From positions 89,139,438 to 89,203,437 of the forward strand of contig OW121743.1 of assembly GCA_933228675.1 (NCBI GenBank): DNA of 64,000 nucleotides, written 5' to 3'. The DNA comes from Stomorhina lunata. Lineage: Eukaryota; Arthropoda; Insecta; Diptera; Rhiniidae. Made by a program: the position numbers and the translations under genes. The notes under the pieces are model-generated. The model was given only the letters and a program-made list of their open reading frames with translations, was not told the DNA's origin and did no database searches. This document shows, piece by piece, positions 12,785-23,789 of the stretch. How positions within the stretch are numbered: the stretch's first letter is position 1; each line of letters begins with the position of its first letter.

Positions 12785-13921
12785 CACAGTGGTACGAAAC
12801 CAAAAAAAGTGGTAATTAATCTATATCTTCTAAACTGTAAGACTATTGCATTACTTTAAGTGTATTTTTTGCAAAATTTAACTTGAAACTTGATTTTAAA
12901 TTTCTGAAAACACTGAACTGACATACAAATTTTTTTGCACTAATAAAGTTTATTTTATTATTTATGTAAAAAAAATTCAAAAAAAGAAACACAAGTGACC
13001 TTTTTTTCAATTAAAATTTGGGTATATAGAAATTTGCCTTTTTTTTATAAAATTAAATTTTCTGGATTCGTTTATGAATTAGCACTACCTTTTATTATTG
13101 AAATCTAAAGAAAATATATGGGACTATATAAGTGCATTTCAGAAAGTTTTAAAATCGACTTGACTTTTTTGTTATATGTTCGAAAACACAAAAACTTTCT
13201 TAAAAATTAGACAAATTTCGTTCAATGCTGTACGTAAAGGGAATGTTTTACTGACTTGAATTTTGGATTAAAATCATTTTAGAACCCCATTCTTTACGAA
13301 TATATAATAAAACATTATCTTTTAATAAAAAACTTTTTAGTAAAAAGTAAGGAATTTATACCATCTTTTTGAACAAAAATATGTACTATTTTCGATCAGC
13401 GAAAAATATTTGATTTTGGAAATTTCTCAACATTAAACGCTTCAATATATTTAAAAACTGTTTTCACTGTTTTATTTCATGAACTGTTAGCTGTCTGTCA
13501 GTATTTTTCAAAATTATGGGCTTGATATCGAATGCACACTGGGTCAAAAACTAAAAAAAATCTAAGAGAACAATGTTTTTTTTTTATTTTTGAAATAACT
13601 TTGAATCCACAATAATTATTATAGCAAAGGGAGCATGTTTTTTTGTTCCTTTTTTTAGGCTCATTCCAAAATGTAAAAATGTAAAATCAACCATATTGGA
13701 CAATAATTGAAAGAGCTACACGGTCCAAAAGCTTTTTTACTTCTGAGGTGGTCTACTTTGACGCCCAATGATTCACCCTGTGTATAAACAGGACAACCAT
13801 AAATATTTAGAAAGCCTAAGTCCTCCTTAACAATTCTCTCATATATACCGATGCAATCAGACTTACAGTTTAGAAGATACAGATTTGTTACCATTTTTTT
13901 TCTTTGTTTCAAACCACTGTG
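12785..13921. mobile_element. Transib-like non-autonomous TIR element, copy 1
   Basis: The termini are inverted repeats: left CACAGTGGTACGAAACC at 12785 and, as reverse complement, right CACAGTGGTTTGAAACAAAG ending at 13921. The inverted homology continues inward through 'atcttctaaactgtaag' to about 60 bp. Copy 2 starts CACAATGG, which fits the CACWATG start known for Transib elements. No transposase is encoded. The expected 5-bp target duplication is not visible (tgtac on the left, cgtcg on the right), so the superfamily assignment rests on termini only. Copies 2 (31193-32375) and 3 (35964-38937, interrupted) share the interior. Confidence 0.6.
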
Positions 13922-14826
13922 CGTCGGCTTAATAAGAAAAAGTGATGTATCCACTTTTTGGGCAAAATGTGATTTTGATGCCGTCCGATAGAGCGTCTAA
14001 TTCTCCATCGAACGGCATAAAAATCTCATTTGGTCCAAAAATCAGGGACAGTAACTGTTATAATTTTTATCGTAAAAGTCATAATATTAAAGTTATTTTT
14101 TTACTTTTATTTTTCTGTTAAAAAATGACAGTTTTTTTGTACTTTTATTTTTTCAAGCAAAAATAAAAGTAATTTTTTGACTTTTATATTTTTGAGCAAA
14201 AATAACAGTTTTTTTATTTTATTTTATAACAATTATTTTTGACTTTTATTCTTTCGAGCAAAAATAAAAGTTCTTTTTTGTTTAAATTCATGATAAATTC
14301 ATTATATTTATTAAAAAAAGCTTTTCAAACAAAAATAATTTTTCAGTGAAAATAATTTGCATATGCTCAAAACGTAATGGAGTTGAGTTTTGCAATCATA
14401 ATTGGGGTTTAAAACATAAAAATAACTTTTTGTTCTTCTCCAAAAAATAAAAGTCAAAAAATAACTTCTTTTCATGCTCGAAATACTAAAAGTCAAAAAT
14501 AACATAAAATAACTTTTTGCTTGAAAAAATAAAAGTTAAAAAATAACTATTATTTTTGCTCGAAAAAATAAATGTTAAAAATAACTATTATTTTTGCTCA
14601 AAAAAATAAAAATAAAAAAATAACTGTTATTTTTTTACTAAAAAATTAAAATCAGATTTTGAAAAAGCATCGCATTTTATGAAAATTTGGTACAAGACTA
14701 TCGAAATCTTATACCTGGTTTTATTCTCCGACGTTTCCTTGAGGCTGCTTTTTTTAATCAAAAATAACAGTTATTTTCGGCCGCTGCCAAAAATTGGATA
14801 TAGCCGTTTTTCTTATTAAGCCGACG
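13922..14826. mobile_element. TIR element filled with inverted AAAATAAAAGT repeats
   Basis: It is bounded by CGTCGGCTTAATAAGAAAAA (13922-13941) and its complement ending at 14826. The inverted homology extends to about 50 bp (TATCCA, TTTTTGG). The left arm holds a near-perfect hairpin around ATGCCGTCCGAT (from 13979) and ATCGAACGGCAT. The core (14041-14800) consists of 'aaaataaaagt' and 'acttttatttt' tracts in opposite orientation on the two sides, so the whole element can fold on itself. No ORF of note. It abuts the Transib-like element exactly. Confidence 0.6.
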
Positions 14827-15504
14827 ATATTGTAGAAAACAGAAACAATTAGAACCACATGATGTAGGGTGTTAAACATACATTCACTTTCTTATCTGTC
14901 TGTTGTATTAAGGGCGTAGAGTGCTTAAGTTAAATAAATATTTAAATTAATTTATTGTTTCTTTGATATGATAAGTTCAACTAAATAAAACTTTTCCTTT
15001 AAATTAAAAACTTTGTTGCTGTTATTAAATTTTTTCTCATAATATAAAAGAATTTAACGTATCTAGTATCTTAAGTCGAGCATTTTTTTTTTTTTGTGTA
15101 AAGTTTAAGTCAAACCACATCCGTTTTAGATTTTTTTTTAGCGAAATATATAAAAAAAAACTTATAAAAAAAGTCTAGGTTTTTATGATTTTTTGCTTTA
15201 ATTCTGAAATAAAACTTTTATTATATGTTTTATCTTGTAGTTAAGTCAAGAGCCAGTGAAGTATAAAATTTGTTAATTTTTTCTTGTTAAAACACAACCT
15301 TGTGACATTTTGTCACAGTTTATTTAATATTTCTTTTAAGATTTACAATCCAAAAATAAATCTTGATCAAATATCAAATCTCATAAAATATTCAATGATT
15401 GTGACAGAACAAATAACATTCCATCCATTTTTGGTCTATTATTGACTTCAGTCACTGCGTAGATACTTTTCAATCTTTTGGCTACGAGTACAATAGCAAC
15501 AAAA
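14827..15504. other. Diffuse AT-rich sequence, no gene seen
   Basis: No gene or repeat is recognised. A small hairpin, TGTGAC-N5-GTCACA, lies near 15301-15317. Confidence 0.5.
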
Positions 15505-16109
15505 AACAAGTAAGAAAGTGTTATAGTCGGTCAAGCCCGACCATACGATACCCTTCACCACTTAGGTCAAAGGTGTTATTTTTCCTGTATAAAGACAAAT
15601 ATTTGCTAAATTTTGCCATCATACAAACATTTTCTCAAAACTTAAACATATTTAAGCTGTTTCCGTCAATTGGACTTATATGAAAGCTAGGGTCAAATGT
15701 GGACCGATTGTCTCGAAATTTGGCAAATTGATTTCAACAGAATTTTGTTTTAAATTTCATAAAAAAATATTGATTTTTGTGGCCAATATATCAATTCCGG
15801 GAAGTGGGACCTATGGGACCTATACCGATTTAGACGAATTTCAATAGCCATGGTCCCATTATCAAAAAAAAGATCTGTGCTAAATTTCATCAAATTATCT
15901 TTAGAATTGCGACCTGTAGTTTGATAACAAGGTTTACATGGGGCTCCAGCCAGACGGACGGACGGACTGACATCGCTAAATCGACTCAGAAAGTGATTCT
16001 AAGCCTATTGGTATACTAAAAGATGGGTCTAAGACAAATATTTCTATGCGTTACATACATCATCACAAACTTATAATACCCTTTCCACCTATGGTGGTGA
16101 AGGGTATAA
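15505..16109 (+). mobile_element. Mini-me/Helentron-like element, copy C (internal deletion)
   Basis: Starts AACAAGTAAGAAAGTGTTATAG and ends ggtggtgaagggtata. The conserved core ggacggactgacatcgctaa (reverse of GTCC repeats) is present without expansion. Compared with copy A an internal block of about 190 bp is missing around 15735. It is flanked by A-rich sequence on both sides with no clear duplication. Confidence 0.8.
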
Positions 16110-16819
16110 AAACTACTTTATAGATTTAAGAAATAAAAATAAATTTGTAATAATTTCACACATTCTGCCGGGAGGGCATTGCTTTCTTTACATTCGTTCA
16201 TACATAATTTTATCAATTTACTCGATACTTTTTTTCTTCAATTCTTTGAATTGTTCAGATACTTAACTATTCAAACAATTTTTTCTATTTGTTAAATATT
16301 TTTTTATGTAAGTTTGAGCCTTTTTTCATTTCTGTTAATTTGTGGTTCATTTACCTCTAATTTTCTTCATTATTTCTCTCCTACTACTATTTATGACCGA
16401 CTGTTGCTGCTGCTGCCGACGGTGATGATGGTGTTAATGTGTATCTATTAAATATTGGCTACATATATTTTTACCTTTCGTTTCATAGAGATACTACTTT
16501 ATTTAGCAAAAGAGTAATAAATATGTGTATTGTGTTTTTGGTGAATAGATCGAACAGGTATTGAATTCTAAATACTCCAAAATACTACATCCAAAATTGC
16601 TTTTATATAAATTGGCTCTTTGATCCGGATTTTCCAATTTTTTTCTTTTAAATAATTATTTTTGGCTCTTAACTAATAAATACTAGAATGACACGATTCT
16701 GAATTATTATTTCTTTTCAAAAAAATGCTTAACCATTTTTTTTATAAATTAAATTGGTTGTAATTACGTTTTTATTTTATTAACTTAGGTTTTTTCCTAT
16801 TGGGGTTTTTTATTGAAAA
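16110..16819. other. Diffuse sequence, no gene seen
   Basis: No gene is recognised. Short CTG/GAT triplet runs lie at about 16404-16432. Confidence 0.5.
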
Positions 16820-19545
16820 ATATTAATAATGAAAATTTTTCTATAAAAAAAATTTATAATGAAAATTTTTCTATAGCAAAAATTTTAAAATCAAAGTTTT
16901 TCTACAGAATTTTGAATCATTTTGAATAAGAATTTTTCGAAAGAAAAAATTTTATAACGAAAATTTTTCTATAGAAAAATTTTTATAATGAAAGTTTTTT
17001 TATAAACAAAAACTAAAAATGAAATGTTTCTATAGAAAGATTTTATAATCAAAATTTTTCTACTCAAAAACATTTTTAATAAAAATTTTTCTAAAGAAAA
17101 AATTTCATAATGAAAATTTTTCTACACAAAAAACTTTATAATGAAATATTTTATATATAGAAAAAATTTTATAATGAACAATTTTCTCTAGAAAAAATTT
17201 GATAATGAAAATTTTTCTCTAGAAAAATTTTTATAATGAAAATTTTTCTCTAGAAAAAATTTTATTATGAAATATTTTCTATAAAAAAAAGTATAATGAA
17301 ATTTTTTCTATAGAAAAAATTTCATAATGAAGTTTTTTCTATAGAAAAAATTTTATTATGAAATTTTTTCTATAGAAAAAATTATATAACAAAATTTTTT
17401 CTATAGAAAAAATTTTATAATGAAATTTTTTCTTTAAAAAAAATTTTATAATGACATTTTTTCTATAGAAATAATTTTATAATGAAATTTTTTCTATAGA
17501 AAAATTTTATAATGAAACTTTTTCTATAGAAAAAATTTTATAATGAAATTTTTTCTATAGAAAAAATTTTATAATGAAATTTTTTCTATAGAAAAAATTT
17601 TATAATGAAATTTTTTTATAGAAAAATTTTATAATGAAATTTTTTCTATAGAAAAAATTTTATAATGAAATTTTTTCTATAGAAAAAATTTTATAATGAA
17701 ATTTTTTCTATAGAAAAAATTTTATAATGAAATTTTTTCTATAGAAAAAATTTTATAATGAAATTTTTTCTATAGAAAAAATTTTATAACGAAATTTTTT
17801 CTATAGAAAAAATTTTATAATGAAATTTTTCTATAGAAAAAATTTTATAATGAAATTTTTTCTATAGAAAAAATTTTATAATGAAATTTTTTCTATAGAA
17901 AAAATTTTATAATGAAATTTTTTCTATAGAAAAAATTTTATAATGAAATTTTTTCTATAGAAAAAATTTTATAATGAAATTTTTTCTATAGAAAAAATTT
18001 TATAATGAAATTTTTTCTATAGAAAAAATTTTATAATGAAATTTTTTCTATAGAAAAAATTTTATAATGAAATTTTTTCTATAGAAAAAATTTTATAATG
18101 AAATTTTTTCTATAGAAAAAATTTTATAATGAAATTTTTTCTATAGAAAAAATTTTATAATGAAATTTTTTCTATAGAAAAAATTTTATAATGAAATTTT
18201 TTCTATATAAAAAATTTTATAATGAAATTTTTTCTATAGAAAAAATTTTATAATGAAATTTTTTCTATAGAAAAAATTTTATTATGAAATTTTTTCTATA
18301 GAAAAAATTTTATAATGAAATTTTTTCTATAGAAAAAATTTTATAATGAATTTTTTTCTATAGAAACAATTTTATAATGAAATTTGTTCCATAGAAACAA
18401 TTTTATAATGAAATCTTTTATAAAGAAAAATTTTTATAATGAAATTTTTTCTATACAAAAATTTTTATAATGAAAAGTTTTCAATAGAAAAATTTGTATA
18501 ATGAAATTTTTTTTATAGAAAGAATTAATAAAAACCAATTTTTCTATAGAAAGAATTTTATACTAAAAGTTTTGTAATAATGAACATTTTTCTATAGAAA
18601 ATTTTTCAAAATAAAACTTTCTTTAAAAAAATTTTTACAATGAAAAAAAATTTTAACAATGATAATTTTTCTTTTAGATTTTTTTTTATATAAATTGTGA
18701 AATATTTTTTATAGAAAATTAGAACAATTTTATAATGAAAATTTTTCTTTAGAAAAAATCTTGTAGCGAAAATTTTTCTATTGAAAAAATTTATACTGAA
18801 TATTTTTCTATAGAAAAAGTTACTAATTCTTAAAAATTTGATAAAAATTTTTCAGAGAAAAAATTGTATAATGAAAAATTTTTCTTTAGAAAAATGTTTA
18901 TTGTATAATTTTTTCTGTTCAAATATTTTCATTACAAAAATTTTTCTATAAAAAATTTTTCTTTATAAATTTTTTTCTAAAATGTTTATTATAAAATTTT
19001 TTCGATAGAAAAATTTTGATTATAAAATTTTTTATATAGAAAAGTTTTCAATATAAAAATGTTTCTATAGAAAAATTTTAATTGTAAAATTTTTTCTATA
19101 GAAAAATTTTCGATACAAAATTTGATCTATAGAAAAATTTTCGATGCAAAATTTTTACTATGTATAATGAAAATTTTTCTCAAGTAAAAATTTTCTAATG
19201 AAAATTTTTCTATAGAAAAAATTTTATAATAAGAATTTTCTTTTGGAAAAAATTGTATAATAAAAATTTTCTTTTGGAAAGAATTTTATAATACAAATTT
19301 CCTTTTGGAAAAAATTTTATAAAGAAAATTTTCATAGAAAAAATTTTCTAATAAAAATGTTCCTATACAAAAAATGTTATAATGAAAATTGTTCTATACA
19401 AAAAATTTATAATAAAAATTTTTCTAAAGAAAAAATTTTAGAATGAAAATTTTTCTATAAATCCAATTTTATAATAAAAATGTTTCTATAGAAAAAATTT
19501 CATAATGAAAATTTTTCTATAGAAAACATTTTTAATGAAATTAAG
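16820..19545. repeat. 31-bp satellite with TCTATAGA palindrome
   Basis: The core from about 17380 to 18360 is nearly homogeneous. Each 31-bp monomer contains the palindrome TTTTTTCTATAGAAAAAA, extendable to a 24-bp perfect palindrome, followed by ttttataatga. Flanking monomers are diverged, as expected for an array homogenised at its centre. At about 18900-19160 the monomers run in the opposite orientation ('ttcgatacaaaattt' instead of 'aattttataatga'), then return to the original orientation. Confidence 0.93.
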
Positions 19546-20330
19546 TCGATTTTAGTCGGACTAGTATGGACTAGTAAAATCTAAACTACTACGACTGTAA
19601 TCTGTTTTGACATAACTTCTTCAATTTCTAATTTTAATCTGATTGATAAAAGTAGTTCAAGTTTTTCTTGAAACATTCTTTATTTAATCTCTTTTTTGTT
19701 TACTATATTTGTTTATAGCTAAAAAAAAGTATACCTAAACAAAATAATTAAAATATACTATATTTTGTTTATAATCTTGTTATTGTTAGCAAAAGAGAAA
19801 GAAGAAAAAACTATTGCGTTTTTGGTAAAAAATTAAAATAATTAAGTCGGTTTGGCATAAATAAACAAAAAGACAGAAAGACGGACAAACACATTAAAAT
19901 GTTTAAAAAATTCATTCCTCTTTTCAAATCAAAATCATGAACCATTCCCTAACATTTTCATACTTTCTTCTAAGAGTACCATAAAAAAACTACTCAAAAA
20001 TAAAATATTAAAAAGACGCAAAATTTTGTTTCTGAAAACAAAGTAAACAGAAAAAAAACTGTATACATTTTTTAATATTTTGCGTCGTTTTTATTAAAAC
20101 CATTTTTTCAAACGCATATTATTGTTTAGAGAATAAGAGACCTTGAAGGCGTTAACACTATCACCTGCGATGGCAGAAGAAGAACAAACTCTCTACGAAA
20201 CCACTCACACACTTACTCACTACTTTTACTGCCAGTCCGTCCTCTCATAGACTTAGGTATCAAAACAAAATTAAATTTATTAATATTTAATTGAAACTAT
20301 ATTAAAACGTAAAATTCTGTGTCTTGGTGT
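19546..20330. other. Diffuse sequence with a small inverted repeat
   Basis: No gene seen. At about 20009-20096 AAAAAGACGCAAAA and TTTTGCGTCGTTTTT form an inverted pair separated by about 60 bp, possibly a tiny MITE remnant. At 19550-19600 there is a cluster of 'gactagt' repeats. Confidence 0.5.
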
Positions 20331-20534
20331 TAAAAGGGCCAATGTCAAAAAAAAAGTTTTGAGAAAATTTGATTTAAAGTTTTTATTTGACATATAACTT
20401 CATAGTAACATCCCAGCAAAACTTTGGTAATGGCAAGTACTCTGATAACTGGTTACCTTGTAACGACTACAACATACCATCCGAATAAATAATAAGTTAT
20501 TACAGAAGTACATATTTGTAATTAAGATAATAAT

Positions 20535-20592
20535 TTAAACTGAATGGCCCCGGTTCAAATCCCACCAAGGGCAAGAATTTTTTTTAGTTTTT
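20535..20592 (+). repeat. SINE-like fragment with B-box
   Basis: CGGTTCAAATCCC resembles a polymerase III B-box and is followed by caagg and a long T run that could terminate polymerase III. No convincing A-box or tRNA fold is seen upstream. Confidence 0.35.
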
Positions 20593-21366
20593 TTTTATTA
20601 AAAGAGTCTTTTTAAATGATTTTTGAATTTTAAGAACTTTAATATTATATTCTGCAAAAACAATTTGTAAAACTAACTCACGTTAATGAAAAAATACCAT
20701 CATGAGTCAATTTTGATTATATAGGGGATGTTGAATACCAAACACGATTCTAATTGGTCTTAACTTAGTAAGCCCAACTTATCTGGGTCATCCTTCATCT
20801 CAACTGTGGACACACACCTCCTCATGGTATCACCCGGGGAGCTAGTTTAACACCCATTAATATTGTAAGTTAACATGTTCCGAGAGTTGTCCCATAAGAT
20901 CGATAAAAATGGGTTAGGATTACGGGCTAGAAGAGGATAAAATTAGAATTGAAATGTCCCACTAACTAATGTTAGAGGAGGATGTCCGACACTTCGATAG
21001 AAAGACCAAGTAGAGGAACATTTTTCAAAGCTTGGCCTATAAAATTGGAGAATATTCGCATAAGATCGAAATCCATGGAATTCTAAAATATGATCGGACT
21101 TTGACCTTAACAGGTTGTAACATTTAAGTAAGTAAGAGTCAATCTTATGTAAAAGCATATACAAAAAAGAAGATTTAAATTTTTTAAGTTTTAAAATAAT
21201 TTTAAAAAAGTTTTAAAATAATTACAAAAAATCGTATAAAAATATTTTTCCAAAAATTACAACAAAGCAAAAAAAAAAGCAGGGAAAAACAAAGTTATTT
21301 TCACATGATTTTGGATCTAAAAATAAAAATTGTTTATATTAATTATAAACTGCTAAGTTTTCAACA

Positions 21367-21436
21367 TATGAAGTAGCTCAGTGGAAGAGTCTCTGCCTAG
21401 CAGTCGGAGGGTCTGGGTTCGAGCCCCCATGGGATC
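21367..21436 (+). repeat. Degenerate tRNA-Ala(AGC)-like sequence
   Basis: TAGCTCAGTGGAAGAG is a good A-box/D-arm and GGGTTCGAGCCC a good B-box/T-loop. A seven-base anticodon loop CTAGCAG would give anticodon AGC (alanine), but the anticodon stem has one mismatch, the T stem pairs only 3 of 5, and the acceptor stem does not pair. It is best read as a tRNA pseudogene or the head of a tRNA-derived SINE, with an A-rich tail downstream, not as a working tRNA gene. Confidence 0.5.
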
Positions 21437-22018
21437 ATAAAAAAAATTTTGTATTTCGTTTAAAAATATATGTTTTTAATAAAACAACAACAAAAAAGTT
21501 GTTGCTGTTGTTGTTGTTGCTTTCAAATTGCTTACCCAAGTCATTACTTTTCTGCAATTGGTAAGTACTTGCCTCCAATGACATCCCCATGTTAATGTAA
21601 TGACTTAAACAGCGAATGAGTAAGAAGTTCGTGTTCAATAGTTTAACTGTTTAACTCCATTATTTGGTAATGAAAAGTTTTACTGGGATTACCCAGATAA
21701 CCACTTATAAATCTGTTCTGAGTTAAATTAGAGATTAACTATTAAAGCCAAATAAATGAGGGTAAAGAAGGAATCTAATGCAACGATTAACTCAAAACAG
21801 CAAAAAATTGACATTGGCCCTTTTAGCAACAAGCAAAAAAATTATGTTGGCACTCTTGAGATTTTGTCGATTTTGGAATTGGGTCCGACAAGACCCCACT
21901 TAGAGCTTTTAAGTAAAAATAAAGTTCTTTATCTTTTAAGAAGACGAAATTAGAAACAATATCGGGAATTTATTATCTTAATAAAAATTAAAATTTAAGA
22001 TGTTTCAGTTCTACATAA

Positions 22019-22733
22019 AACAAGTAAGAAAGCGCTATAGTCGGTCAAGCCGACCATACGATACCCTTCACCACTAAGGTCAAAGGTGTTATTTTTCCTG
22101 TAAAAAGACAAATATTTGCTAAATTTTGCCATCTTACAAACATTTTCTCAAAACGTATATATTCAACCTGTTTCCGTCATTTGGACTTATATGAGAGCTA
22201 GGGTCAAATGTGGACCGATTATCTCGAAATTTGGCAAATTGATTACAGTTGTTACAAAAATTATGTATGCAAAAAATAAACTCAAAATTTTCATTATCTT
22301 TAGATTTACGAGCGTTTTAGTGATTTTTTGTCTCATTTAGTGAGTTTTTGAAGAAGAGTTTGTATGGGAGCTATGGTCAAATGCGGACCGATTTCACGAA
22401 ATTTAGTACAGTGATTTTAGTTGACATAAGCAGTATTTGTTTTAAATTTCATGAAAAAATATTGATATTCGTGGCCAATATAGCAATTCCGGGAAGTGGG
22501 ACCTATGGGAGGTACCATAAATAATGGACCAATTTTGACTAATTTCAATAGCCATGGTCCCATTATCAAAAAATGATCTGTGCCAAATTTCATCAAATTA
22601 TCTTTAGAATTGCGACCTGTAGTTTGATTACAAGGTTTACATGGGGGTCCAGCCAGCCAGCCAGCCAGACGGACGGACGGACATCGCTAAATCGACTCAG
22701 AAAGTGATTCTAAGCCTATTGGTATACTAAAAG
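22019..22733 (+). mobile_element. Mini-me/Helentron-like element, copy D (3' truncated)
   Basis: Begins AACAAGTAAGAAAGCGCTATAG and is collinear with copies A and H, including the ccagccagccagccagacgg/ggacggacgg block. It stops right after ggtatactaaaag at about 22733, without the ggtggtgaagggtata terminus, so the last ~100 bp are lost. Confidence 0.78.
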
Positions 22734-23789
22734 CCTGACTTAACATCACAATATGACGGTAAATTTCCTATGAGTATGAATTATGTAAGGGTCGCTTAAG
22801 GGAGGACATTGGCTTAAACCTTTCGGAAAAATCTTGTCATTGTATTGTTTAACCGTTTGAAAGTAATGAAAAGTAGGGGTAACTACCATCTAGTCAAATA
22901 TCTGGAGTCTAATAACTTACTAAGCAATCGAAGATACGATCTTCGTAAGGGTCGATCTAGGGGGAAATAACTAAACTTACTCTTGGAAAGGTCTTGTTGT
23001 ATTCAACATGTTAGCGTAAGAAAGGTTGCGGCTGTGAAGTTGGTATTTATAGGTCAAGTCTAATGGAGATTGGAGTTAATAGGCAGGACATAAATACGAT
23101 ACGTTAAATTTGGACCACATCATATAACCTTGTGATAGGAAACTAGCCATAATGAAATGTACTGTGAAACCAAAAAAATATTTTTTCTCAAATCTGTGGA
23201 CTATAGACCTTGTGATCTAGTCATTGATATAAAAAAAGCTTTTTATTTCACTAATATATTTAAATGACATTTCAAACATAATAAAAACTTAAGATTATCT
23301 ATTTATATTTCGTTTAATCACAGATTTTTTCTGTATTGACATAATTTAAATATTTAATTTTCTAAATATAAAAATGACTTTTATTGCACATCTTCCGTGT
23401 CCTCGCTATCGAAGAATATCACATTGGGACAGAAATGGATTTTTGGAAGTGAATCTTTAACATCCAAACCAAAGACTGTATAATATATAATTGTTGCAAT
23501 TCCATACATTGGTTTAATGTATGGTCGTTTTGAAAAGTCCCATACTTTAATTCGGAAACAAGTTATGCATACGATTATCCAATGAGAGAAAGCTAAGGCA
23601 CACACACGTCCTCAATCAAAATTTAGGTTTCTTTGTGAGTTTATATGTTTTTTATCGTTCCTTGTTCACTTTAATTTCACTTCTGTCAGAAAATTATATT
23701 ATAGTCTTTGCTAAAATGGAAGATTTGTCGTATTTCGTCGTAAGGGGATTCACGAGACCTACAAACCAACCATCAAGTCTAAATTATAT
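22734..23789. other. Diffuse sequence with a faint duplicated block
   Basis: The phrase gtaagggtcg occurs at about 22786 and 22947, each followed by 'ggaaa...tcttgt' sequence, suggesting two old diverged copies about 160 bp apart. Apart from the weak ORF at 23381-23620 nothing else is recognised. Confidence 0.4.
23381..23620 (-). CDS. Possible terminal exon or pseudogene fragment, unrecognised
   Basis: A minus-strand open frame, preceded by an in-frame TGA and with no ATG at its start, encodes about 75 residues including a hydrophobic stretch (HWIIVCITCF), the segment KRPYIKPMYGIATIIYYTVF and an acidic C-terminus ending EDTEDVQ. The stop codon overlaps AATAAA, a polyadenylation signal. An AG at the frame's upstream edge could be a weak splice acceptor. 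The residue composition is more protein-like than that of the satellite ORFs. I do not recognise the family; it could be a last exon, a retrocopy or chance. Confidence 0.25.

Larger units (their letters stand above)
20331..21825. mobile_element. 1.5-kb TIR element with tRNA-like inserts
   Basis: The left end TAAAAGGGCCAATGTCAA (20331) is matched by its complement ttgacattggcccttttA ending at 21825. The inverted match continues to GTTTTGAG, about 35 bp with some mismatch. A second subterminal pair, TCCCAGCAAAACTTT (about 20411) and AAAGTTTTACTGGGA (about 21675), supports one mobile unit. No transposase and no clear target duplication were found. It contains two tRNA-like segments and a TTG-rich run (21483-21520). 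Confidence 0.6.

Noticed and set aside
17380..18360. CRISPR-like array of regular palindromic repeats
   Set aside because: There are no unique spacers: the repeat is continuous 31-bp satellite in a eukaryotic context.
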